NCBI RefSeq assembly: GCF_000156195.1
Contig: NZ_GG688326.1
Span: forward strand, 205,711 to 243,757
From: Bacteroides finegoldii DSM 17565
GTDB lineage: Bacteria; Bacteroidota; Bacteroidia; Bacteroidales; Bacteroidaceae
Direction of reading: 5' to 3'
DNA length: 38,047 bases
The notes below the pieces were generated by a model that was not told where the DNA came from, searched no databases, and worked only from the letters and a program-made list of their open reading frames with translations. Shown here piece by piece: positions 24,101 to 30,485 of the stretch. The stretch's first letter is position 1; each line of letters starts with the position of its first letter. The position numbers were made by a program, and so were the translations under genes.

Positions 24101-25523
24101 GGCATTTACGGATTTGTATAAGTTGCAAGGAGAAGATCAGACGTTGGAGGCATATTGCAAGCAGTTGGAACGTTCGAATACGAACAAGACGGTGGGGATC
24201 ATTTTATGTTTTGTCCTGTTGGTGGTTTTGTTGGTCGGGTACTATTTTCTGTATATGCGCAAGCGGCTGCAGAACCGACTGAATCTTGAACAGGTGCTCG
24301 AGATAAATCAAAAAGTGTTTGCAGCCTCTTTGGTCAGACCACAGGAGCAAGAGGATGCAGAAGCACTCCAACGAGAGGAGAGTACGCTAAAGGAAATCCC
24401 GCAACGCATAGTGGATGAAGCATTCGGGTCTGTAAATGAATTGCTTACGATTGACCGGATGGGTATTGCAGCGTATAATGAAACGACGCATAGGCTGGAA
24501 TACGCTTCATGTCCCGGTCAGGAGATGCCGGAGATGGTACAGCAATGTTTTGATTCCGGTGAATATCTTGAACGACGGCATTATCTGGCTATTCCATTGA
24601 AGGTGGAAGCGGGAGGAGAACACCAGTGTGTGGGTGTGCTTTATCTGGAACGCAGGGAAGGGTCGGAGCAGGAAACAGATCGTTTGTTGTTTGAATTGGT
24701 GGCACGCTATGTGGCGATTGTGATATTTAATGCGGTGGTGAAATTGGCTACGAAATATCGGGATATTGAGTCGGCGCATGAAGAGGCACGACGTGCTCTT
24801 TGGGAAGACAGTATGTTGCATGTACAAAATATGGTATTGGATAATTGCCTGTCTACGATTAAACATGAAACAATTTATTATCCGAATAAGATCAAACAAA
24901 TTGTCGGTAGGCTCAATATGCAGAATATTTCAGAGAAGGAAGAACGTGAGGCTGTGGAGACAATGACCGAATTGATTGAATATTATAAAGGAATCTTTAC
25001 GATTCTAAGTTCGTGCGCTTCCCGTCAGTTGGAAGAGGCTACTTTCCGGCGGGTGGTGATTCCTGTACAGGAACTTTTGGATACTGCTGGAAAATACTTC
25101 AGAAAGTCAATGAAGAACCGGACGGAGAGGATAGAACTGGAGATAGGAACGGTGGACGCAAAAGTGATAGGAGATCTGAATCAGTTGCGCTTCCTATTGG
25201 AAAACCTGATTGACGAAGCGTTGGCGGTTCACGAAGACGGTCTGTTGCGTTTGCAGGCACGGCAGGATGATGAATATATTCGCTTTCTTTTTACGGATAC
25301 AAGACGCGAGAAGAGTCTGGAGGAACTGAACCTGTTGTTTTATCCGAATCTGGCACGTATGACTGCCGGTGAAAAAGGGGAGTTGCGTGGTACGGAATAT
25401 TTGGTATGTAAACAGATTATCCGCGATCATGATGAATTTGCAGGACGCAGGGGATGTCGTATTAATGCCGAACCTGCTGCAGATGGAGGATTTACGGTTT
25501 ATTTTACTGTACCGCGTAGATAA
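21150..25523 (+). CDS. Tandem double sensor histidine kinase with split catalytic motifs (DUF5112/DUF5113 type)
   Basis: A 1457-residue membrane protein made of two sensor-kinase modules in one open frame. Module 1 has a hydrophobic N-terminus ending in a lipobox-like LFFSC (C41), a TPR-rich periplasmic region (about 60-440), a TM helix at 454-476, a helical dimerisation-like region (about 585-665) and an ATPase domain with N box NTLAENARKY (718-727), G1 DNGRG (751-755) and G2 GSGFGL (791-796). Module 2 starts with an internal TM ending in VGMVSC (about 840-857), then a short periplasmic domain, a TM at 1014-1036 followed by RKR, a GAF-like region (about 1085-1195), a DHp-like helix with CLSTIKHETIYYP (H1239) and a C-terminal ATPase-like domain without N, G1 or G2 motifs. 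Aligned to H1239, module 1 has Asn (AIVNGINPY). The TM count and the positive-inside charges are consistent. It is the first gene of an operon with a response regulator and AbgT. The DUF names are from memory. Confidence 0.85.
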   Translation: MKRISLNNNVRRIGNEAQHSSLSIIYYPLSILIILSLFFSCTDMVPTKEVRLIDSLNGTAYAYRYRNLDSSYKYAEQAYSKVNFYKSGKAEALNNLGFWAFMNMDFDRAEASHKEVYKLTKNELELLIADIGLMKICQRTAMNKEFYDYRNSALRRMKRIREESDLFADRHEKLRLDYAFTEFFIVSAIYYYYLQQRQEAIASLSHIPEEEALADTNQLLYYHYLKGAASLVEAKTPEERKLREFDHLYYTWRAAVQSNHPYFEGNGLQGLANLMASSDSFEFFQTRRGHMLEQFALPVDSLLPLRMAQLALERFRQYNDLYQIAGAYVSIGKYLNAHGRYSEALDTLTKALDCVNRHHILYYHHEADTLDKLHTFAEGDTTYTGVPWIAQENVKTVPEWISRIREQLSVSYAGLGMKYASDYNRNIYLDILNFTRQDKELESRYVSLEAGSRQMTLVLSLVIAGLVLVVIFWWFFNKRSKIRNRLDVERLQQILGLCRDITSSIPMNVPLIQQGIDQLFGKGRMKLEISEEGKATLCSGYRLSRDEKALVHVLEPYIIWAADNEQMVEALSDERMQLEKQRYIYEQHIAGNKRQNLIKKACMAIVNGINPYIDRILNEVHKLTERGYIDDEKIKKEKYQYIDELVTTINEYNDILALWIKMKQGTLSLNIEIFSLNELFELVGKGRRAFEMKKQTLEIEPTVVTVKADRALTLFMINTLAENARKYTPEGGNIKVYARMTDTYVEISVEDNGRGISTEDVERIIGEKVYDSRVIGMKNAEDLEELKENKGSGFGLMNCKGIIEKYKKTNDLFRVCAFNVESELGKGSRFYFRLPLGIRKIVGVLLCLLLPVGMVSCVHDSISPMLQEGDSIVVVTDSVYEDLLDAASDYANAAYFANVDEEYELALQYIDSAMMLLNEHYEKYARAEHPHRYMKLVGEGIPAEISWWNELFDSDYHVILDIRNEAAVAFLAMKQLDAYSYNNSAFTDLYKLQGEDQTLEAYCKQLERSNTNKTVGIILCFVLLVVLLVGYYFLYMRKRLQNRLNLEQVLEINQKVFAASLVRPQEQEDAEALQREESTLKEIPQRIVDEAFGSVNELLTIDRMGIAAYNETTHRLEYASCPGQEMPEMVQQCFDSGEYLERRHYLAIPLKVEAGGEHQCVGVLYLERREGSEQETDRLLFELVARYVAIVIFNAVVKLATKYRDIESAHEEARRALWEDSMLHVQNMVLDNCLSTIKHETIYYPNKIKQIVGRLNMQNISEKEEREAVETMTELIEYYKGIFTILSSCASRQLEEATFRRVVIPVQELLDTAGKYFRKSMKNRTERIELEIGTVDAKVIGDLNQLRFLLENLIDEALAVHEDGLLRLQARQDDEYIRFLFTDTRREKSLEELNLLFYPNLARMTAGEKGELRGTEYLVCKQIIRDHDEFAGRRGCRINAEPAADGGFTVYFTVPRR

Positions 25524-25559
25524 AATAAGGAAAACACATAAAAGTTTAGATATAAGGAA

Positions 25560-26288
25560 ATGGAAGAACAGAAATTTAGAGTAATTATTGTAGAGGATGT
25601 AAAATTGGAGTTGAAAGGCACGGAGGAGATATTCCGTCACGAAATACCGAATGCGGAAGTGATCGGTACCGCCATGACAGAGAATGAATTCTGGCCCTTG
25701 ATGGAAGCCCAACTTCCTGATTTGGTTTTGCTGGATCTGGGGCTGGGGGGCTCTACCACTATCGGAGTAGATATTTGTCGGAATATATTCAAACGTTATA
25801 AGGGGGTTCGTGTGCTGATCTTCACCGGTGAGATCTTGAATGAGAAATTATGGGTGGATGTGTTGAATGCCGGTGCCGATGGAATTATTCTCAAGACAGG
25901 AGAGCTGCTTACTAAAACGGATGTACAGGCTGTAATGGATGGAAAGAAGCTAGTGTTCAATTATCCGATTCTAGAAAAGATTGTAGACCGTTTTAAGAAG
26001 TCTGTCGCTAATGATGCAAAACGTCAGGAGGCGGTTATCAGTTATGATATTGATGAATATGACGAGCGTTTTCTCCGTCATTTGGCATTAGGATATACGA
26101 AGGAGATGATTGCAAATCTGAAAGGTATGCCCTTCGGCGTGAAATCATTGGAAAAACGGCAGAATGACCTTATCGGACGTCTTTTCCCGAATGGAGAGCG
26201 GGTGGGGGTGAATGCTACCCGATTGGCTGTGCGTGCATTGGAATTGCGCATTATTGATCTGGATAATCTGGAGCCTGATGATGAATAA
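25560..26288 (+). CDS. Response regulator with LuxR-like C-terminal domain
   Basis: A 242-residue protein. The receiver domain (about 6-125) has the acidic pair E12/D13 (IIVEDVK), the phospho-acceptor D59 (LVLLDLGLGG), T89 (LIFTGE) and K112 (IILKTGE), so all phosphorylation residues are kept. The C-terminal part (about 165-232) contains FLRHLALGYTKEMIANLKGMPFGVKSLEKRQNDLIGRLF, which aligns loosely with a LuxR-type helix-turn-helix and should bind DNA. It follows the kinase by 36 nt and precedes the transporter by 37 nt, so it is the obvious cognate partner. The likely target, by proximity, is its own operon; that is inference. Confidence 0.88.
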   Translation: MEEQKFRVIIVEDVKLELKGTEEIFRHEIPNAEVIGTAMTENEFWPLMEAQLPDLVLLDLGLGGSTTIGVDICRNIFKRYKGVRVLIFTGEILNEKLWVDVLNAGADGIILKTGELLTKTDVQAVMDGKKLVFNYPILEKIVDRFKKSVANDAKRQEAVISYDIDEYDERFLRHLALGYTKEMIANLKGMPFGVKSLEKRQNDLIGRLFPNGERVGVNATRLAVRALELRIIDLDNLEPDDE

Positions 26289-26325
26289 CTAAGGAAAGCT
26301 GACGAAGAATAAATCCTGAAAAGCG

Positions 26326-27780
26326 ATGAAGACAAAATGGCGTATGCCCCATCCTGCTACGATGTTTATGCTGTTGACGATGGCAGTGGTTTTTCTTTCA
26401 TGGATATGCGATATCTATGGGTTAAAGGTGATATTGCCGCAAACCGGTGAAGACATTCGTGTGCAAAGTTTGTTGAGTCCGGAAGGTATTCGCTGGTGGT
26501 TGCGCAACGCAATTAAGAATTTTACAGGATTTGCTCCTTTGGGGATGGTAATCATCGCGATGTTCGGACTTGGGGTTGCCCAACATTCCGGGTTTATTAA
26601 TGCGTGTATCCGTTTGGGGGTGGGGAACAGGAAAGAGAAAAAGAGAATTATTCTTTGGGTAATTGTTCTGGGGTTATTATCGAATGCCATTGGTGACGGT
26701 GGGTATATAATTTTGTTGCCTATTGCGGCTATGTTGTTCCAATGGGTAGGTCTCCATCCGATTGCCGGAATTGTAACGGCTTATGTTTCCGTTGCGTGTG
26801 GATATAGTGCCAATATTGTATTAAGTACGATGGACCCGTTATTAGCTCATACTACACAAGAGGCTGCTTTGGCGCAGACTGGATATCAAGGGAACACCGA
26901 ACCTCTTTGCAATTATTTCTTTATGAGTGCTTCTACGGTGGTTATTACTGCTATTGTTTATTGGGTGACTGAGAAATGGCTTATTCCTAAGTTAGGGAAT
27001 TATGAAGGAGGGATAAAGGTAGAAGCTTACCGGCCTCTGTCCCGCAAAGAACGGCGTGCTATTATGATCTCCATTGTTGTGGCAGCTATTTATGTGGCTC
27101 TTATTTTGTGGCTTACTTTTTCTTCTTACGGGATTCTACGTGGGGTAAACGGTGGTTTAATGCATTCACCTTTTATTGCAGGTATTTTGTTTCTTCTCTC
27201 ATTGGGGGCCGGTATCACAGGAATGGCGTACGGCTTCAGCTCCGGTCGTTATCGTACGGATAATGACGTCATAGAAGGGTTAACGCAACCCATGAAACTT
27301 CTTGGTGTCTATTTTGTAATTGCTTTTTTTGCAGCACAGATGTTTGCATGTTTCGAGTATTCACATCTGGATAAGTGCCTTGCCATCATGGGAGCGGAAT
27401 TGCTTTCTTCTTTTGAACCTGCTCCATTGGCTGCTTTGGTATTGTTTATCCTGTTTACAGCAACTGTCAATCTTATTATGGTATCTGCTACTTCTAAATG
27501 GACTTTTATGTCTTTCATATTTATTCCGATGTTTGCGCAAATGGGGATTACTCCGGACATTGTACAATGTGCTTTTCGCATAGGGGATAGCTCGACCAAT
27601 GCAATCACTCCTTTCTTGTTTTATATGCCTTTGGTATTGACTTATATGCGGCAATATGACAAGCGAATTACGTATGGAGCTTTGCTTAAATATACTTGGA
27701 GATATTCACTGGCTATCTTGTTTGCCTGGACATTATTGTTTGTTGTCTGGTATTTGTTGGAGATACCGGTCGGACTGTAA
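26326..27780 (+). CDS. abgT: AbgT-family transporter (p-aminobenzoyl-glutamate or related)
   Basis: A 484-residue polytopic inner-membrane protein. The N-terminus RMPHPATMFMLLTMAVVFLSWI, the early NFTGFAPLGMVIIAMFGLGVAQHSG block, the mid-protein SVACGYSANIVLSTMDPLLAHTTQEAA and the C-terminal RIGDSSTNAITPFLFYMPLVL block are hallmarks of the AbgT family. Members import p-aminobenzoyl-glutamate, a folate breakdown product, or export sulfonamides in drug-resistance homologues such as MtrF; direction and substrate cannot be read here. It is the third gene of the kinase-regulator operon, which suggests a sensed, regulated transporter. No + strand terminator is visible before the convergent tRNA. 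Confidence 0.88.
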   Translation: MKTKWRMPHPATMFMLLTMAVVFLSWICDIYGLKVILPQTGEDIRVQSLLSPEGIRWWLRNAIKNFTGFAPLGMVIIAMFGLGVAQHSGFINACIRLGVGNRKEKKRIILWVIVLGLLSNAIGDGGYIILLPIAAMLFQWVGLHPIAGIVTAYVSVACGYSANIVLSTMDPLLAHTTQEAALAQTGYQGNTEPLCNYFFMSASTVVITAIVYWVTEKWLIPKLGNYEGGIKVEAYRPLSRKERRAIMISIVVAAIYVALILWLTFSSYGILRGVNGGLMHSPFIAGILFLLSLGAGITGMAYGFSSGRYRTDNDVIEGLTQPMKLLGVYFVIAFFAAQMFACFEYSHLDKCLAIMGAELLSSFEPAPLAALVLFILFTATVNLIMVSATSKWTFMSFIFIPMFAQMGITPDIVQCAFRIGDSSTNAITPFLFYMPLVLTYMRQYDKRITYGALLKYTWRYSLAILFAWTLLFVVWYLLEIPVGL

Positions 27781-27802
27781 GATGTTTAATATCAGCTATT
27801 TA

Positions 27803-27838
27803 AAAGAAAAATCCGATAACATTTAACTGTTACCGGAT
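27803..27838 (-). terminator. Terminator of tRNA-Arg (minus strand)
   Basis: ATCCGATAACA (27811-27821) pairs with TGTTACCGGAT (27828-27838) with one G-U wobble. On the minus strand the hairpin is followed by TTTTTCTTT. It lies just downstream of the tRNA gene. Confidence 0.75.
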
Positions 27839-27846
27839 GTTAACTG

Positions 27847-27920
<74 letters not shown>

Positions 27921-27937
27921 ATCCTTATTTGCGGATG

Positions 27938-27967
27938 CAAAGGTAGTGCTTTTTGTGGAATATCAAA
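27938..27967 (-). promoter_or_regulatory. Promoter of tRNA-Arg
   Basis: On the minus strand TTTG (27964-27967), 18 nt, then TACCTTTG (27938-27945) is near the Bacteroides consensus. The -7 box ends 17 nt upstream of the mature tRNA 5' end. Confidence 0.65.
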
Positions 27968-28144
27968 AATTTTTGGCTGTTTTTTTATTTGTGTTTTTCT
28001 TTTTGATTATGAATCAGCTATTTATAGAATACAAATATTGGGTGTCTTCTATATATGGTAGGATAATTAAATAGAGGAATGCCCTTTTTACGAAGAATAA
28101 CGAACGTTATATAGGTTTCAAAAAACTCAAAAAACTTAAATAGG

Positions 28145-28176
28145 GTTGTGTTTTTCTATTATAAGGTTTACTTTTG
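28145..28176 (+). promoter_or_regulatory. Promoter of the secreted TPR gene
   Basis: GTTG at 28145-28148, a 20-nt spacer and TACTTTTG at 28169-28176 give a near-consensus Bacteroides promoter 31 nt before ATG 28208. A small palindrome ATAACG-AA-CGTTAT lies upstream at 28097-28110. Confidence 0.52.
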
Positions 28177-28207
28177 AACGATAAACAACTAAAAAACACA
28201 TAAAGTT

Positions 28208-28942
28208 ATGAAGAAATTTATTTTTTTATTTGCATTTTGTATTACTGTTACTAACATTTTTGCACAGACCGACCCTAACCAAATTAAAAAAGAAGGAAAT
28301 GACGCATTCAATGCTAAAAATTATCCCGTAGCGTATGCTAAGTTTAGTGAATACTTGAAGCAAACTAATAATCAAGATTCTGCAACAGCTTATTATTGTG
28401 GTATGGCTGCCGATGAGATAAAGAAATATGCCGAAGCTGTTACTTATTTTGATATAGCAATTCAAAAGAAGTTCAATATAGGGAATGCATATGCTCGTAA
28501 GGCTGCGGCTTTGGATGCGTTGAAGAAAACTGACGAATATGTGGCTACATTAGAAGAAGGCTTGAAGGTGGCTCCTAACAATAAGGTAATGGTGAAAAAT
28601 TATGGTCTTCACTTTTTGAAAGCAGGGCTTGCCGCTCAGAAAGCAGGTAAGACAGAAGAAGCAGAAGAAAACTTTAAAAAAGTAATTCCTTTGAATCATA
28701 AGACATACAAAACGAATGCGTTGTATAGTTTGGGTGTTTTGTGTTACAATGATGGAGCTAATATTTTAAAGAAAGCTGCTCCTTTGGCAAACTCTGATGC
28801 GGATAAATATGCTGCGGAAAAAGAGAAAGCTGATGCCAGATTCAAAGAAGCGGTAGATTATCTGGAAGAAGCTGCTAAAATATCTCCGGAGAATGCAAAC
28901 GTTAAGAAAATGCTTCCTCAAGTGAAAGCTGCTATGAAGTAA
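28208..28942 (+). CDS. Secreted tetratricopeptide-repeat protein
   Basis: A 244-residue protein with a clear signal peptide (MKKFIFLFAFC to NIFAQ, cleavage near 19-20). The mature part is helical TPR: DPNQIKKEGNDAFNAKNYPVAYAKFSEYL, SATAYYCGMAADEIKKYAEAVTYFDIAI, NAYARKAAALDALKKTDEYVATLEEGL, and a Lys/Ala-rich C-terminal unit (EEAEENFKKVIPL, FKEAVDYLEEAAKI). TPR proteins of this kind act as periplasmic scaffolds; no enzyme domain is present. It is monocistronic, with a promoter at 28145-28176 and a strong terminator at 28970-29007. The partner is unknown. Confidence 0.85.
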   Translation: MKKFIFLFAFCITVTNIFAQTDPNQIKKEGNDAFNAKNYPVAYAKFSEYLKQTNNQDSATAYYCGMAADEIKKYAEAVTYFDIAIQKKFNIGNAYARKAAALDALKKTDEYVATLEEGLKVAPNNKVMVKNYGLHFLKAGLAAQKAGKTEEAEENFKKVIPLNHKTYKTNALYSLGVLCYNDGANILKKAAPLANSDADKYAAEKEKADARFKEAVDYLEEAAKISPENANVKKMLPQVKAAMK

Positions 28943-28969
28943 ATTAGACTATCATATAAAGAACTAGGA

Positions 28970-29007
28970 AGGGTTACCGATAGACATTGTCTGGGTAGCC
29001 CTTTTTT
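28970..29007 (+). terminator. Terminator of the secreted TPR gene
   Basis: AGGGTTACC (28970-28978) pairs with GGTAGCCCT (28994-29002) with one G-U, and an inner AGAC/GTCT pair extends the stem. TTTTTT follows. Confidence 0.88.
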
Positions 29008-29211
29008 ATAGTTATCTTTCTCTACCGGTTTTATAACTATAATTAACTGAAATATGCAGGACTGTACTGAACAAAAATCTCATTTGTACTGTTATATTTA
29101 TGTGTTTTTCATAGTATTAGATATAAGATTAATTAAAGAGATTGTACTCCACTTGTGAAAGCTAAAGTACATCAGAGACAGAAGAGTCTGTTTTTTTGAT
29201 AAATGTGTTAG

Positions 29212-29242
29212 AGCATCGGTTTATTAAGCCGATGCTTTTTTT
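29212..29242 (+). terminator. Orphan Rho-independent terminator
   Basis: AGCATCGG (29212-29219) pairs perfectly with CCGATGCT (29229-29236) around a 9-nt loop and is followed by seven T. It is 270 nt after the nearest upstream stop codon and comes after another terminator, so it probably serves a separate transcript. Confidence 0.82.
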
Positions 29243-29286
29243 ATCTCCTTTTGTGTCCTTTTGTAGTTTATATGAAATAAAATTTG

Positions 29287-29294
29287 TACGTTTG
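29287..29294 (+). promoter_or_regulatory. Putative -7 element of the DUF2461-yhcH-glgB operon
   Basis: TACGTTTG fits TAnnTTTG and ends 17 nt before ATG 29312. The nearest TTTG (29260-29263) is 23 nt upstream, slightly too far. Confidence 0.48.
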
Positions 29295-29311
29295 TAGGAT
29301 AATAATAGAAA

Positions 29312-29986
29312 ATGATAAAGATGAACATACCTGTTATCTTTCAGTTTTTAAAAGATCTTTCCGCGAATAATAATCGCGAGTGGTTTAATGAGCATAAGGC
29401 GGAATATGAATTGGCTCGTGCTGAGTTTGATAACTTTCTGGCAATAGTGATTGCCCGTATATCTCTGTTTGACGAAACGATTCGGGGAATTCAGCCCAAA
29501 GACTGTACTTATCGTATTTACCGGGATACCCGCTTTTCTGCAGATAAAACACCCTATAAAATACATTTTGGAGGATATATTAATGCGAAAGGCAAGAAAT
29601 CAAATCATTGCGGATATTATGTGCATTTGCAACCGAATGGTTCTATGCTTGCCGGAGGAAGTCTCTGTCTACCTTCAAATGTCTTAAAAGCTGTTCGGCA
29701 ATCTATTTATGATAATATTGAAGAATTTGTTGCTATTGCAGAAGATCCGGAATTTAAGAAATATTTTCCGGTGATAGGGGAGGATTTCTTGAAAACCGCT
29801 CCTAAAGGCTTTCCGAAAGATTTCAAACATATTGACTATTTGAAGTGCAAAGAATACATCTGTTCTTATAATGTCTCTGATAGTTTTTTTACTCAATCTG
29901 ATGTGTTGGAGCAAATAGACAAGGCATTCCGGCAATTTAAACGGTTTGCCGATTTTATTAATTACACTATTGATGATTTTGAATAA
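29312..29986 (+). CDS. DUF2461-family protein
   Basis: A 224-residue soluble protein without signal peptide. The N-terminus FLKDLSANNNREWFNEHKAEYELARAEFDNF, the central CTYRIYRDTRFSADKTPYKIHFGGYI and the YYVHLQPNGSMLAGGSLCLPS block are characteristic of the uncharacterised DUF2461 family, found in bacteria and fungi. No activity is known; the conserved Arg/Asp and His residues would suit a nucleic acid- or phosphate-binding pocket, but that is speculation. The start could be ATG 29312 or 29321 (MNIPV). It is the first gene of a presumed operon with a YhcH-family gene (34 nt gap) and glgB. Confidence 0.85.
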   Translation: MIKMNIPVIFQFLKDLSANNNREWFNEHKAEYELARAEFDNFLAIVIARISLFDETIRGIQPKDCTYRIYRDTRFSADKTPYKIHFGGYINAKGKKSNHCGYYVHLQPNGSMLAGGSLCLPSNVLKAVRQSIYDNIEEFVAIAEDPEFKKYFPVIGEDFLKTAPKGFPKDFKHIDYLKCKEYICSYNVSDSFFTQSDVLEQIDKAFRQFKRFADFINYTIDDFE

Positions 29987-30020
29987 TCCCTAAAATATAA
30001 ACTTTAAAATTGAACTTGAT

Positions 30021-30467
30021 ATGGTAGTAGATACTTTAGAAAATCTGGAGAAATATGCGTCTTTGAATCCGTTGTTTGCACAAGCTATTGAGTTTTTAAA
30101 ATCTCATGATTTTCAGACTATGGAAATAGGTAAGACGGAGTTGAAAGGAAAAGATTTGTTGGTAAATATAGCACAAACCAAGCCTAAAACGAAGGAAGAA
30201 GCCAAGCTGGAGACACATCGTGATTTTATTGATATTCAGATTCCATTGTCAGGAACGGAAATCATGGGATATACTGCTGCAAAAGACTGTATTCCGGCAG
30301 ATGCGCCTTATAATGCAGAAAAAGATATTACTTTTTTTGAAGGATTAGCTGAAACTTATATCACTGTGAAGCCGGGAATGTTTGCTATTTTCTTTCCTCA
30401 AGACGGACATGCCCCCGGCATTACTCCGGAGGGTGTGAAGAAAGTAATAGTAAAAGTAAAAGCATAA
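30021..30467 (+). CDS. YhcH/YjgK/YiaL-family cupin-like protein
   Basis: A 148-residue protein with the family blocks LETHRDFIDIQIPLSGTEIMGY and PGMFAIFFPQDGHAPGI, which carry the His and Glu residues of a metal-binding cupin-like site. Relatives include NanQ, proposed to act on sialic acid anomers, and the YiaL/EbgC group. The substrate is probably a sugar or sugar acid in the cytoplasm; which one cannot be told. It is 18 nt upstream of glgB and likely co-transcribed with it. Confidence 0.86.
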   Translation: MVVDTLENLEKYASLNPLFAQAIEFLKSHDFQTMEIGKTELKGKDLLVNIAQTKPKTKEEAKLETHRDFIDIQIPLSGTEIMGYTAAKDCIPADAPYNAEKDITFFEGLAETYITVKPGMFAIFFPQDGHAPGITPEGVKKVIVKVKA

Positions 30468-30485
30468 TCTAAATTCAATTCTGAT

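Larger units (their letters stand above)
28943..29311. other. Intergenic gap with two terminators, possible small RNA
   Basis: This 369-nt stretch has no credible coding frame. It begins with the TPR gene terminator (28970-29007), contains about 200 nt of AT-rich sequence, a second strong terminator (29212-29242) with no gene between, and then the promoter of the next operon. A second terminator with no gene before it suggests a short transcript of its own, but no good promoter for it was found. Confidence 0.5.
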
